Both the position numbers and the translations under genes were made by a program. 64,000 nt of DNA from Gossypium raimondii (lineage: Eukaryota; Streptophyta; Magnoliopsida; Malvales; Malvaceae), in NCBI RefSeq assembly GCF_025698545.1, contig NC_068569.1, forward strand, positions 23,188,001 through 23,252,000. Direction: 5' to 3'. Each line of letters starts with the position of its first letter. Position 1 is the stretch's first letter. This document shows, piece after piece, positions 1 through 11,831 of this stretch. The notes below the pieces were generated by a model. It was not told the DNA's origin and searched no databases. It saw only the letters and a list, made by a program, of their open reading frames with translations.

Positions 1-1418
1 ATCTGATATTTTATTTTTAGGTAAACCATCAAAATAGTCACTTTTGTAACATTTTAGTCATTGAGCCATTAATTATCGTTAACGGTATAACGGTAAGCTA
101 ACGTGGTGGTATGTTAAATCATTAATTCAATAAAATATTTTAGGTTAAATTATACAATTGATCCTTATAATTTTCTGTTTTGAGCAATTTGATTTTTTCT
201 TTTATATTTTTTTTCCTTTATTTTCAATTCTTTTATCCATCTTTTTTAACGTAATTTTTGTATGTTTTTCATTTATTAAAAAATTATGTCAACGCTAGTT
301 CTCATGCCCTCTTTCATGTAACTGCAACTTCAATAAAAAAAAATCGATTATTAACTTAAGCTCATATGAAGAAAAGTTTCAACATGTCAATTTGTAAGTA
401 ATCTTACGCCAACCACGATTAATTCTTCAAGTAATTGGCGTCTTTTTCTTTAAAAAAAAAGGGGGTTTTCTTGCTTTTGCTTACCTAAAAATCAAGTCAA
501 TACTTTTACAAAATTTAGTTCATCTATTTATTCTTTTAAGAATTTAACCTTCTATTTTTCGGATTAAAAATACGCTTTCAAATTAACACATTTTACTCAA
601 AAGTTAATGATATTAACTATTTGAACATTATAAAAAATATAGAGACCAAATTATATTAGAAATGAAAGCATAAAATTAAATCTTAAATTTAAGTATAAAA
701 GAGAGACTAAAATTGAGGAAATATAACTTATTTTAGTTTTGCTCAAAAATAGTTATTTTAGTCTAAATTGAGTAACAAATTAAATTAATTAATTAGAGGC
801 ATGGACCTAATTGAACATTTTAAATGCTTCAAATAGGGATCTAATTGTATAAGCAACAATTTAGAACTATTGATTATTGATTTCTACCAATTGCTTTTAA
901 GGCATTGTCTCCTAGCATTCATTATTTGTTGCAGTTAAAGTGATTGGATGGAATTTTGTTGTATAATTATATTTAAAATAATATAGTGACACGTTAATCA
1001 TCAATAATTATCAAGTAGTAAAACATCAACCATGTTTAGGTTTTGTATTTTCAATCTCTGGCCGACATGATTTATTATTCAATAATTCAAATTTATAATA
1101 TTTTATAATCAAATTTAATACAAATTATTTTTATTATACTTTGAGAAGTGAAATCGATTTTTAGGGTTTGAAAATTGGTTTAATTAATTCTAGACCCGAT
1201 TAGATCCATGAACATCTTTAGGAGGCATTTGGTTCCCTTAATGCAACAATATATTATGGCATATAATATTACATTTCGAAATAAAATTAATGTATTTATA
1301 TTTCAACATTCCGGTCATCTTGTAATATAAGTTGTAACTCATTATGACTCATTTCTTAAGAAATCTTAAATTACGGGTGTAATCTTAAAATTTAGAGCAA
1401 CTTACCTTTTGTTTTTAT
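1..1418. other. AT-rich intergenic DNA, no gene seen
   Basis: No host gene is recognisable. The first 130 bases resemble one arm of the small inverted-repeat elements seen later (a TAGGTAAACC-like start followed by AT-rich sequence with phrases such as 'tagtcac' and 'attttagtcat'), so a partial element may run off the left edge. The rest is AT-rich with short poly-A and poly-T runs. Confidence 0.5.
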
Positions 1419-2636
1419 TAGGAGTGAGCAAAACTCGATTCGACTCGAAAAAATCGAAAAAAAATCGAATTTCGAGTTAAACGAATCGAGTTATTCGAAT
1501 CAACTCGAATTTTTTTTTCAAATTTCAAGTTCGAATCGAGTTGAATTTTCGAATTCAAATAACTCGAATAATTCGAATATCAAACTATAATATTTTACAT
1601 TTTTACCCCAAACTCTCAAATCTTTTTACTTTTCCCTCAAAACTTTTACTCCTTCCCACTTTCCCCCCAAAACTTTTACTCCCCTCCTCTCCCAACCCCC
1701 TAATCTACCCAAAATCCATTTCCCACCAAAATTTTACTCTCCCATTTACTTTTTCTCAAAATTTTACTCCCAAAAACCCTTAAAACCTTTTATTTTCCCC
1801 CAAAATTTTTACTCTCTCCCACTTTTCCCCTAAAACTTTTATTTCATTCCCATCCCACCTCTCATCTACCCCAAACCCTCCCCCCTCTAATTTTTGTTTT
1901 TAAATATTTTCCCTCCAAAATTTTACTCCCCTATTTACTTTCCCTCAAACTTTTATTCCTCAAAACTTTTTATTTCCCCCCCTAAACTTTTACTTCTCAC
2001 CCTTTACTCTCAAATAAAAAATCAAAATTATCCAAAAAAAATCAGTAAACATAAATAGTAATAATTTTATTTATATCTACTATTTATATTATTAAATTAA
2101 ATTTCACATTTTATATTATTTATATTATTGAATTGTTTAGTCATATTGAATATTTATATTAAAATTGAATTATTAATTATGCCATAAAATATTCTTGTTA
2201 AAATTTTATATTTGTATCAATTTCACATTTTATTTTTAAAATAACTTTTATTAAAAATCATATTTTTACATTTAATATATTTTTAATTCCAAAATACATA
2301 GTGACAAGAATCAAGATAATTGAAACAACTAAGCAAGCAAAGAAGCTAACCAGTATATAAAAAATTAATAAATAAATTATGAGGTGATGAAAGTTAATAA
2401 AAATTTTGATTAAGGTGGACAAATTTTATTACGATGGGTGACAGTGGTTACAAGGACCCAAAATTATTTTTTAAAACTTAACTCGAACAAATATATTCGA
2501 TTCGATTCGTTTCGAATTCCATCTCACTCGACTTGATTCGAGAAAACTTCAAATAAAGTTAGGATGATAAGATGAGATTCGAAAACTCGATTAACTCGGA
2601 AATTTTTGATTCGATTCGATCGAATGCTCACCCCTA
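1419..2636. mobile_element. Non-autonomous hAT-like element with perfect 8-bp target duplication
   Basis: The left end reads TAGGAGTGAGCA and the right end, reverse-complemented, reads TAGGGGTGAGCA. The element is flanked on both sides by GTTTTTAT (1411-1418 and 2637-2644). An 8-bp duplication with TAGGG-type termini is the hAT signature. Both subterminal regions are dense in TCGA/TTCGAA-type words (ACTCGA, ATTCGA), in inverted orientation relative to each other. The interior is a pyrimidine-rich stretch (about 1600-2000) with no transposase; the 80-residue open frame there looks like low-complexity shadow. The exact duplication argues for a fairly recent insertion. Superfamily is an inference from the termini and duplication length. 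Confidence 0.8.
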
Positions 2637-2644
2637 GTTTTTAT

Positions 2645-3998
2645 TATTCTATCAATTTAGGCTTCTTTGTTAAATAAAGTTTAAGACTAATTAAAAACGA
2701 ATAAATATTTTTTTTCTTAATAATGAACTAGTTGATATCATCCATTATAATTGTAACCATTGTATTTCATTTATTAATATATTAATTATGATTGATGTTG
2801 TAATCATTTTCATGAACTATTATAATTATAATTTATAAATTTATTTCAACATAATATATTTACTTGTTAATATAAAAATTTTGGCAAAGAGTAAGAATTC
2901 TAATAATTTATCATAACTTATGGAAATTGAGACTAAAAATTTAAAAGAATTAAACTTATTAAAAAAATCTATAACAAGGGCAATTGAATAAAATGTACTT
3001 CTAGGTAATATTACATTTCGTCAATTAAATACTTGTATTTTACATTCCAACCAAATGAAATAAACCAGGTAATCTTACATTCCTCCCATAATCTTATTGC
3101 AGAACATTATCTAAGATTCGGCGATCCAAACGCCCCCTTAGTGTTTAGTAATTGTAATCAAGTATATATATTTACATTTGGTGAAAGATAAATATTATTT
3201 TTAAGTAGTAAATTATAATTATAGAGGACAACAGATGGATCGATTTCAAGTTGTTAAAATGTTTAGAACCGAATCTAAAAATTGAACAAACAAACTATTA
3301 GAATGAAAAAGAAAACATAATTGAAAAGAAGAGAATCAAAACAAGAGGAAATAAAATTTTGGCCAATGTTTGATGAATTTTGAAATGATCAAAATGGGAT
3401 CTTATTTTCCGAAAAGATGAATCGAATTCTTGAATCTGAAAGTCAAAATTAATTCAATTAGGAGCAATTCAAGAACCTAAACAATTTAAGAATGGGTAAA
3501 AAGAGATGAAAGATGAAAGAAAGATTAAAAAAAAATGATGCTGGTGTTTGCGTCCATGGGCCCAGTCTGTCTCAAAATGGGCTAATCAATCTTTGTGTCG
3601 CCTGTATTTGGAGAAGTGTCAACTTCCCCGATCATTTTTGGTAGCGCTTAACTTGTTAGTTAACAGCTGTTTTAGGTCAACAAATGACAAGCTTAGTGGT
3701 GTGAATTTCTAAAACAAACAAGAATATTTCCATCATGGGGGAATGAGAAATTCTTTTAGAGGCGAAATTCAATTATAAAATTATGAGAGATTAAAATATA
3801 ATTTTATTATGTATTAATTTTATTATTTCATTATTTTTGAAGAGACTAATTAGACTTATTTTTCATTTTTGAGAGGTCAAAGTATAATTTTATCATATGT
3901 TATTTTATAATTTAATCATTTATAGGGATTAAATTACAATTTCTCAATTTTTTGGAGGCCAAGACTCTACCTCCCCTTTATATTCACCCTTGATTTCA
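2645..3998. other. Intergenic, no gene seen
   Basis: AT-rich sequence without a credible reading frame. The part from about 3750 to 3990 resembles the small family also seen at 4799-5022 and 43257-43516 but its ends are not clear. Confidence 0.4.
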
Positions 3999-4340
3999 CT
4001 TACTTTCTATACATTTGGAATTTAATCCCTTTACTTATATTTTTAGGAATTTAGTTCTTTTACTTTTCAGACTTAAAAATCCAAGTCCAGTTGTTGACAT
4101 TGTCAAAATTCTTTTGTTAAATTCAAACTCATTACAATATCATTCTTTTTGTTACATGACCATTAAGTGAGTATTTTCTTATTTTAAAACGGTCGAATTT
4201 AACAAAAGAATTTTAACGATATCAGTAATTGGACTTAAATTTTTAAATCTAAAGAGTAAAAGGACTAAACCCCCGAAAATATAAGTAGAGATGTTATTAA
4301 AATTCAAGTATACGAAAAAGTATAGGAACTTGAACATGTT
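3999..4340. repeat. Fold-back element with arms of about 150 bp
   Basis: The left arm (about 3999-4135) and the right arm (about 4190-4340) are near-perfect reverse complements apart from scattered differences; shared words include TTCTTTTGTTAAATTC and CTTTTACT. The centre is a short non-coding loop. A one-armed relative lies at 8488-8760. No transposase is present, so this is a MITE-like non-autonomous element; superfamily is undetermined. Confidence 0.65.
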
Positions 4341-4478
4341 TTAACTTTACAATAATACCCATGAGATTAGTATTTTAACTGTAATTAAATTATTTGGACT
4401 AGTAAGAAAATTATCAATAAAAATTCCACATCATAATTTTAACCCAAATTTCATCTAATGCATAGACCTCCCAAGTAC

Positions 4479-4627
4479 GGGTGAGTTTGGATGGGCGGTG
4501 CGTTTACCTGTGTTAGTGTAAAAATAGCGGTGGCGGTGAGATTAGATACTGTAGCAATACTGTAGCGTGAGACAAAAAGTAAACTAAACGCACCGCACCA
4601 CACCTAATCGCCCATCTAAACCTACCC
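4479..4627. mobile_element. Short MITE, GGGTGAGTTTGGATG family, copy 1
   Basis: Roughly 150 bp with terminal inverted repeats starting GGGTGAGTTTGGATGG and ending with the complementary CCATCTAAACCTACCC. The core contains GCGGTGGCGGTGAGATTAG and TACTGTAGC repeats. Other copies lie at 5031-5187, 16013-16155 and about 26890-27050. The right ends are all followed by TA. Confidence 0.75.
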
Positions 4628-4798
4628 TACATCAATCTCTCGAGAACTCTTTTGCAGTTACTAAGCACCATGTTCCCCGCCAGAAGACCATCACTAGCGC
4701 ATCATTAAATTAGCCCTTGGATCATGACCTACATAATCTCACAACATCTCCTCTTGAGCTGCACTGAATGCCGTAGGGTGGTTTGAGTAGGATAGACA

Positions 4799-5022
4799 TG
4801 AGTGAATTTAAAAGGGGTAGGTAGGAGATTTTGACCCTTATTTAAGAAATGTTTAAATTATAAATTAATATATAATTAAATTGTACTTTAGTTTTTTCAA
4901 AAATAAAAAAATTTAATAAATCTCTTTAGAAAGTAATGAAATTATAAATTAATATATGATAACATTATAAATTTTATAATTCAAATTTGACCTCAGTAAA
5001 TTTTTTTTTGAATTCGCACTTG
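4799..5022. repeat. Small MITE-like repeat, GTGAATT-terminal family, copy 1
   Basis: It starts ATGAGTGAATTTAAAAGGGG and ends with a T-run followed by GAATTCGCACTT, which reverse-complements to an A-run flanked by a GTGCGAATTC-like end. The interior repeats 'aaattataaattaatata' words. A second copy with matching ends is at 43257-43516 and a partial one near 36233-36347. Confidence 0.5.
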
Positions 5023-5030
5023 AATAGAGT

Positions 5031-5187
5031 AAGGTTGAGTTTGGATAGACGGTGCGTTTACTTGCAGTTAGTGTAAAAACAGCGGTGGCGGTGAAATTAG
5101 ATACTGTAGCGATACTGTAGCGTGAAATAAAAAGTAAGCTAAACGCACCGTACTGCACCACACTCAATCGTTCATCCAAACTCACCC
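5031..5187. mobile_element. Short MITE, GGGTGAGTTTGGATG family, copy 2
   Basis: Terminal inverted repeats (GGTTGAGTTTGGAT at the left, ATCCAAACTCACCC at the right) enclose the same GCGGTGGCGGTGA core and TACTGTAGC words as copy 1, in the same orientation and only about 400 bp away. An apparent 78-residue minus-strand open frame here is a by-product of the element. Confidence 0.75.
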
Positions 5188-5685
5188 TAAAACATTGTGA
5201 GTTGAACTTGATTATCGATGAGAAAGAGGGGCGAGGGCATAAGCCTTTTCTTGGTGAGTTTTTTATTCAGCAAAGTGGGACGCGCATGAGGCGGTGGAGA
5301 TTATGGAGTTTGGAGGGTGGATTCCAAGGGCCAACAGCACACTTGAGTGACATCGATCGAGACAGCAATTTCTTGAGCTGAGTTAAAGGTCGACCAATTT
5401 TCCTTCATTCGAAAGCCATCCAAATGCACTATAAATTTTGGAGTTTGAGAGACCTCAATGGTAGTAATACAGTAAAGATTCTTCGTGAATATATAGTAGT
5501 TTGTCGGTTTTGAAGCAGACCAGTTCAAGTATAAATAACATGGTCCCCAGAATTTCACCTACTTGATTTAATTTACACAATCATTTATGGAAAACTAGGG
5601 TCTTCAACAAGTGGGGACCGGGGTTTAAATTTTACGCACTTTATTTGTGTGATAAGTCATTTTCATATCATTATTTACAAATACG
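5188..5685. other. Intergenic with one unrecognised short open frame
   Basis: A minus-strand frame of 85 residues (5301-5558) lies in DNA that is less AT-rich than its surroundings. I recognise no domain in it and no neighbouring exon. It may be a decayed gene piece or chance. Confidence 0.2.
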
Positions 5686-6136
5686 GCTAATACCTCCTGA
5701 AATTTATTTAAAAATATTTAGTTGATATTTAAATTTTTATTTATCTAGTTCGTACTTGAACTTACATTTTATCACTCAGGTTTATACTTTTACACTAACA
5801 TTATTAGTTTGTACTGATGTGATATTGATAGTCAATCTGATAATGATAAATGGCACCCTTTCAATATAACACGTGATGGACAAACATTTATCCATGTTCA
5901 TTCTTGATATTTATTAATTTATATATTTTTTAATTTATATCTATCATGGGTTGTACTAAGAGATTGTCATGTGTCATCACTGGATTGACATTAATGTCGT
6001 GTCACCATAAACTAACAATGTTAGTGTGAAAATACCAACTTAGGTGACAATGCAAATTCAAGAACCAACTAGATAAAAAAATTTAAGTACTAACTAAATA
6101 CTTTTAGATAAATTCTGAAGACAAATTACATATTAA
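5686..6136. repeat. Fold-back element with arms of about 170 bp
   Basis: Left arm (about 5690-5850) and right arm (about 5965-6136) are reverse complements with scattered differences, for example CACTAACATTATTAGTTT against its inverted match around 6010. There is no coding capacity. It resembles other AT-rich fold-back MITEs of this window in design but not in sequence. Confidence 0.6.
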
Positions 6137-6277
6137 CCCATACAAATAGGTGTGACAAGTCAATTTTGATATTGTAATAATTTATTAGTTTTATTAAATC
6201 CCACCCATGATATGTCAATTTTGAAAATCAATGAACAAAATTTGGGTTACCATGGCCCTTTTACTACCTTAATTTTT

Positions 6278-6824
6278 GGGTAAACTACATTAAAATTACT
6301 AAACTATTAATAAGTTTATGTTTTAGTCACTCTAGTTTAAAAGGTTAAAAAATAGTCATTGAACGATTTGAATGTTTACATTTAAGCCATTGAACTATTC
6401 AAAAGTTTTTATTGAAGTCACTCAATTGTTAAGTTTTTTTAAAAGCCCGACTAACAAGCTTCAAATAATGATTATGGTGGATTAGTACCCATTGACGAGT
6501 AAAATAACATACTTTAGATCCAAGTCGATCTGACAGTCAACGTTGGAGATCGGAGAAGAAAGTTATTTGGATTTTGGTTCGTAAATTTATGACGTTCAAA
6601 ATTGTTTTATGAAAAAAATTGAACTGTAGAATAAAATGGGAAGAAGAGCTTTTAATTGATGCAGGCAATGTAAAGAGAGAATGTCATACAACAATAACTT
6701 TAATAGTTCAATGACTTAAATGAAAACTTTTGGATGGTTTGGTAGACATTTTATAAATTTTTAAAGTTAAATAATCAAAATATAAACTTACTAATAGTTT
6801 AGTGAACTTGAGAGTAGTTTACTT
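6278..6824. repeat. Inverted-repeat element, GGTAAACTAC family, copy A
   Basis: Starts GGGTAAACTACATTAAAA and ends with the complementary AGTAGTTTACTTG. Subterminal sequence such as ACTAAACTATTA(A/G)TAAG is mirrored at the two ends. The interior holds less AT-rich DNA (about 6480-6650) without a gene. Related copies lie at 8846-9362, 15026-15475 and 15512-15823. The long inverted ends suggest a Mutator-type MITE, but a clean 9-bp duplication was not found. Confidence 0.6.
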
Positions 6825-8487
6825 GTATTTTGTTGGTAGAAAAATATTACGGGTTATATAATCGTCAACCGATATATATATATATATAATTGAATTCATT
6901 TTGATTATTTCATTTAGTCCCATTTCATGTTTATTGCAAATTATTTTACATATTTAATTTTTAAATAATATATTTTTATAAGTATTTTAAAATATATATT
7001 TACTATTTAAACGAGAAATGGTTAAATTTATAATAAAAGTATGTTAATTTTGAAAATTAATTAAAAGGATAAAATAACATTTTAAAAGTAATGAAAATAA
7101 AAAGTAGGAAGCAACCGATAGTAAAATATTAATTAATTAGATAAAATAACTTGTCATTCAAATATAAATCTAAAATTTCACTTACAAAGAATCATTATTT
7201 TAATATTTCATTATTTTTATATAATATTTCATAAGACAGTGATAAACAACATTCACAGTTGTGTAAATATTATTAAAATCAAATAAGATGATGGAAACAA
7301 AACCTATTAAATAATGCTAAAATGTGATTTTTCCCGTAATCTTCTATTTTTATTTTGAATGAAAATGTTTTACTAATGCATATATTTACAATGCTAAATA
7401 TTTGTTTTAATTGATATATAACTGTAACACTAATTAAGTGATAATTAATTTAAAATAATAAGTATATTTTAATATAGATCCAAGCCTAATTAAATGATAA
7501 TAACTATTTAATTGATAATAAAAATATTTTAATAAAATAAGTATAATTATAATTAATCTTATATTATATTACTGATTTTACCAATTCAAAAATATGAGAA
7601 ACATAGATAATACAAATTATTAATTATTAATTAATCAAATTTTTATATTAATTTCTCAAATAGATATGAGACTACTATTTGTCAAGTCAATATTTGAGTT
7701 GGATCAAAATTATTTGATTAGATACAATTAACATTTATAAAAAATAATATTTAAGTTTAATTATAAATATATTTATTTTATTTTTAGTTTTGATATATAA
7801 ATTAAGAATAAATAAATAACTTTATACATTTTAGATTTGATTACCAATATATTAATATTATCTTTTATAGACATAATTTTAATCTCACACGTTTAATTTT
7901 TATTATTATAAAAATATTTTAAAGTTATTATATTTAAATAAAATAATTTATATAATTTATATTTATTGAATTAAAATATTTAATTAAAAACTTGGAATTT
8001 TATTTTTAATATATCCAATGGTTTTATTAATTTACAATTTTATTAATTAATAACATATTATGTTATTTTTAAGTAGAAATTTTAAAAAATATGACCAAAT
8101 TAATTAATTCTACATTAATATATTATCATATTTATTAATATTATTTCTATTATAATCACATAATAATACTAATAAACTATTATTCTAATGTTAATTTAGT
8201 AATATAATTAACAATAAAATGTATTTTTTCGGTTAAAAAATTTAAACTCCTACTTTTATATATTACATAGATTGTAGATTATAGATAAAAAAATTATTAA
8301 AATCAGAAAATTAATACGTGTAACTAATAAAACATAAGTTATAAAATAACTTGAAATAAAATATATTTTACAAGATCTGAGTAATTAAAAATATATTATG
8401 TATGGTTTTTGGATAGATGATAGATCTATTTTCCCTTATTTTCACTAGTTTAGTGACAAAGTTCTGTATCGGTGTTATGTTTAGGTT
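6825..8487. other. Very AT-rich intergenic DNA
   Basis: A long stretch dominated by A and T, with a TA run near 6876-6888. No reading frame, RNA gene or clear element end was recognised. Confidence 0.5.
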
Positions 8488-8760
8488 AAAATATGCTTAT
8501 AGTATCTATACTTTTTGAAATTTAAGAATTTAGCCTTTGTATTTGTATTTTTAAGAATTTAGTCAATTTACTTTTCAGATTTTAAAATTTAGGTCCACAA
8601 ATGATATTGTTAATTTTTTTCTTAAATTCAGGTTAATTACAACATCTTTTTTTAATTACATAGTTATCAAGTGAGTAATTTTTTTATTTTAAAATGTAAC
8701 AACAATCAATTTAACCAAAAAAATCACAATATTTGAAAATTATAGGAATTGTAATAAACT
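8488..8760. repeat. One-armed copy of the 3999-4340 fold-back element
   Basis: Shares phrases such as ATTTAGTC..TTTACTTTTCAGA and AGTGAGTA...TTTTATTTTAAAA with the element at 3999-4340, in the same orientation. The right arm is degraded or lost. Confidence 0.45.
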
Positions 8761-8845
8761 TATCTCGGTAGAAAAAAATTAAATTAGACATTTGGTTTTA
8801 TATAAAAAAAGAAGAAGAAGAACAAACTAAACTTTAAGCCAAAAA

Positions 8846-9362
8846 AAAAGGGTGAACACCTTTCGTTAATATTTTTATTTTAGTCATTTAACTAAAAAAA
8901 GTTACAATTTGATTATATAATTATTCAAAAAAATCATTTAAGTCTTTGGGCTGGTAAAATTAATGCTATATGACTTTCTCTATTCGCATTGCCTACACCG
9001 ATCGAAATTTCTCCTTTCCTTACTCTTCTATAGTTTAGATTCTTTTCATGAAACAACTTTGGAGATCACGAATTTGTAAACTAAAATTCAAATAACTTTT
9101 TTCTTCGATCTCCAATACCGAATGTCAAATTGACTTGGACCCACTATACTAATCTTCAAATTGTCACTTGGAGCTCGCTGGCAGAACTTAAAAATAGACA
9201 ACAACTTAATAGCCCAGTGACTTAAATAAAAACTTTTGAATAGTTTAGTAATTTAAATAAAAAATTTTGAATAGTTCAATGACAAATTGTAACTTCTTTT
9301 TTGTTAAGTGATCAAAACAAAAATTTATATAGTTTAGTGACTAATAGTGTAGTTTACCCAAA
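8846..9362. repeat. Inverted-repeat element, GGTAAACTAC family, copy B
   Basis: The right end reads GTGTAGTTTACCC, the inverse of the family's start. Inside it, AACTTTTGAATAGTT words occur in tandem, and the left end carries the inverted counterparts (TTAGTCATTTAACTA). The central 150 bp is moderately GC-rich and resembles the centre of copies A and C. Non-coding. Confidence 0.55.
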
Positions 9363-9828
9363 AAAAATAGATCACGTGAAGTTAATGTCAAATTTGGCCG
9401 GCAGTGAGAACCAGCCGTAATCCCAAGTTAAATTGGTCGGAGCTGTGACGGCAACGAAGAGCATTTGACATTTTGTACCATTTTCCTGGCCCACCTCTTG
9501 TCAATGTTTTCAACTACCTCTTGTCCTTCTTGGGTTATATAACCTCCACAACATATAAAATATATTTTGTTCAATAATTAAAATATAAAATTATTAGGAA
9601 TTTTTTATAACATAAATTATTAAGAGTTAGGGCGGTCAAACTGTGAAACTCTTCATAAGCCTATTACCGCGTTGATTAGCCAAAGTCATCAACAGTAGGG
9701 TTTATGGCTGTAAAAACGTGCGAATTCATGGAGCAAAATGCTTAGAAACTCAAGGTTTTGTGTTGATTCATCCATAAAGAAGATTTATATTTTTAATAAA
9801 AAGATCATTCAACTTCAACTAATATTTT
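9363..9828. other. Intergenic, no gene seen
   Basis: About 470 bp of mixed composition with no recognisable domain or element end. Confidence 0.4.
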
Positions 9829-10107
9829 CCATTAATAGGGTTTTTTACAATAATATTATAAAAAAATAAAAATTTACCAAAATACTATAAAATTTTTTTA
9901 TTTATCAAAAAAAAAATTTTTTTATTTACCAAAATATATAAAAAAAAACTTAAAAAAAACCTGCAAAAAAAATTAGATCGATGTGACATTTAACTGTTCA
10001 CGCCAATGGGATTGGCGGCACCAAAGGTGCCAAAACCATTGGCGGCACCAATGGTGCCAATACAATTGGTGGCACCAGTGTATATTAGGGGGGGTCGGTG
10101 GTGGGGG

Positions 10108-10312
10108 GACCAGAAGGAGAGGGAAAGAAAGAAAGAAAGAAAGAAAGAAAGAAAAAGAAGGAAAGAAAAGGAAAGGAGAAGAGAAAAAAAGAAAGAAAGA
10201 AGAAGAAAAGGAAAGGAGAAGAAGAAAGAAAGAAAGAAGGAAAGAAAAGGAAAGGAAAGGAGAAGAGAAAAAAAAGAAGAAGAAGAGGAAGGAAGGAAAA
10301 AAAGAAAAGAAA
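10108..10312 (+). repeat. Purine-rich GAAA/GGAAA low-complexity tract
   Basis: About 200 bp of almost pure A and G on the plus strand inside the Mutator-like element. Three overlapping Lys/Glu/Arg-rich open frames arise from it in different frames and are not genes. Confidence 0.85.
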
Positions 10313-11364
10313 AGGTATTTTTTATAAATTTAAATTTTTTCTAATATTTGTGTGTTTAAAATTTATGTTACGTACATTATAGTTATTTTATTATTTTGTT
10401 TAGCATATATATTTTATGAAATATATTTAGAATGAAAAAATAATGGTATGTACATTATATGTTGAATAGTGATTTTTTATGAAATTTACTTAGAATTTGA
10501 AATTTAAATTTTAAGAAAATAGCATTAAAAGTAAAATGACAAAGAAGTATGTTTAAGAAAACATAAAATACGAAAAGAAAAAATGGGAATTGTATATTTA
10601 TCGAAAATAATAAAATAGGAATAAAATGCGAAAAATGTACATGTAATAAATTTCAAACATAATAAATTGAAATAATGTAAAATTATAAAATAAAAATTAC
10701 GATATTTTTAAAAATAATAAAATGCGGATAAAAAATACGAACAAATGGGTAAGTAAGAGTGTATTAGTAATTTTTTTAAAATTCAGAAATAAGTTATACA
10801 AATAATTGAAACAAAATGTACTGAAATAATATAAAATAATAAAATACGAAAATAATATATATTTTTGAAAGTAATAAAATCGGAAAATAATAATAATACG
10901 ACCAAATGGCGGGAAAGGGTTTATTTCGGTTTTACCAAAATATTACAAAAAATAAAAAATACGAAAATATTATAAAAATTTTTATTTACTAGAATAATGG
11001 GTTTTACAAATATATTAAAAAATTAAAATAACTAAAATGTTATAAGTTTTTTATTTACCAAAAAATATATATTTTATTTACCAAAATATATAAAAAAAGC
11101 TGCAAAAGAAAGGGTGATGGTTATTTTTTTACAGAAAATTAATACGAGCAAAGGGCAGGGGTAAGGGTTATTTTTTACAGAAAATTAATTTAAATAACAC
11201 ACTAGATTAATAAATTTCAAACATTATGCACTGGAATAATGTAAAATTATAAATTTTGAAATTATGATATTTTTTAAAGGAATAAAATGCGGAGAAAAAA
11301 ATACGAATAAATGGCCGAAGTAAGATTTTTTTACTAACTTTTTTTTAAACTTGCAGGCATCGCA

Positions 11365-11663
11365 ATGGCTGGATTGATTCGAAGCAATATTAGACACATA
11401 TCTGATGCGGCTAATAACGCGGTATGATTTATTATTTGTTAATTAGGAGTTCTATTTATTTAAAAAGGATATACGCAGTATATACAAAGAAATTATGTTA
11501 TCGTAATATTTTTTCTGTAATTTAACACTATCAGGACTCGTTCCGAGTATTAAGGGGCCGCGTGAGTGTTTTAAAGATGGCTCCAGATGATCGATTGCTG
11601 CCGTATCTGGAGGTAGCCGGATTTGGGTCAATAGCATTGATCCGGTCGTCCGACTTGGCATGA
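11365..11663 (+). pseudogene. N-terminal piece of a plant mobile domain (PMD, 'aminotransferase-like') gene
   Basis: Two exons can be read. The first (11365-11421) encodes MAGLIRSNIRHISDAANNA. After a GT-AG intron (11422-11534) the second (11535-11663) continues with RVLRGRVSVLKMAPDDR, LLPYLEVAGFGSI and a stop. This is the typical start of plant PMD proteins: an opening M-A-x-L-I-R with H-I-S, and then the 'Y-L...AGF' segment. PMD proteins are usually several hundred residues long; this one stops at 61 residues and the stop falls at the inner edge of the right TIR. It is best read as a gene fragment carried by the element. PMD domains are known to occur both in host silencing proteins (MAIN and MAIL1) and in transposable elements. 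Whether it is transcribed cannot be judged here. Confidence 0.65.
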
Positions 11664-11831
11664 CCAGTAAAATGTCACATCGATCTAATTTTTTTTGCAG
11701 GTTTTTTTTAAAAGTTTTTTTTGATATATTTTGGTAAATAAAAAATATATATTTTGATAAATAAAAAAATTTATAGTATTTTGGTAAATTTTATTTTTAT
11801 TTATAATATTATTGTAAAAACCCCATTAATA

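Larger units (their letters stand above)
9838..11822. mobile_element. Mutator-like element with long TIRs and a captured plant-mobile-domain gene piece
   Basis: The ends form inverted repeats of about 165 bp: left starts GGGTTTTTTACAATAATA, right ends TATTATTGTAAAAACC. The similarity runs on through a shared stretch (TTAGATCGATGTGACATTT on the left, its complement on the right near 11672-11695). The element is flanked by an exact 9-bp duplication, CCATTAATA, at 9829-9837 and 11823-11831, which is the Mutator hallmark. Inside are a GAAA-rich purine tract (about 10108-10312), a second, inner copy of terminal-like sequence (about 10920-11110), and two exons of a plant mobile domain gene (11365-11663). 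No transposase is seen, so it is non-autonomous. Confidence 0.85.

Noticed and set aside
4949-5185. 78-residue minus-strand open frame
   Set aside because: It coincides with MITE copy 2 and part of the neighbouring repeat, so it is not a gene.
9983-10382. Three overlapping Lys/Glu/Arg-rich open frames
   Set aside because: They are products of a GAAA-type purine tract inside a Mutator-like element; all frames of such a tract are open.
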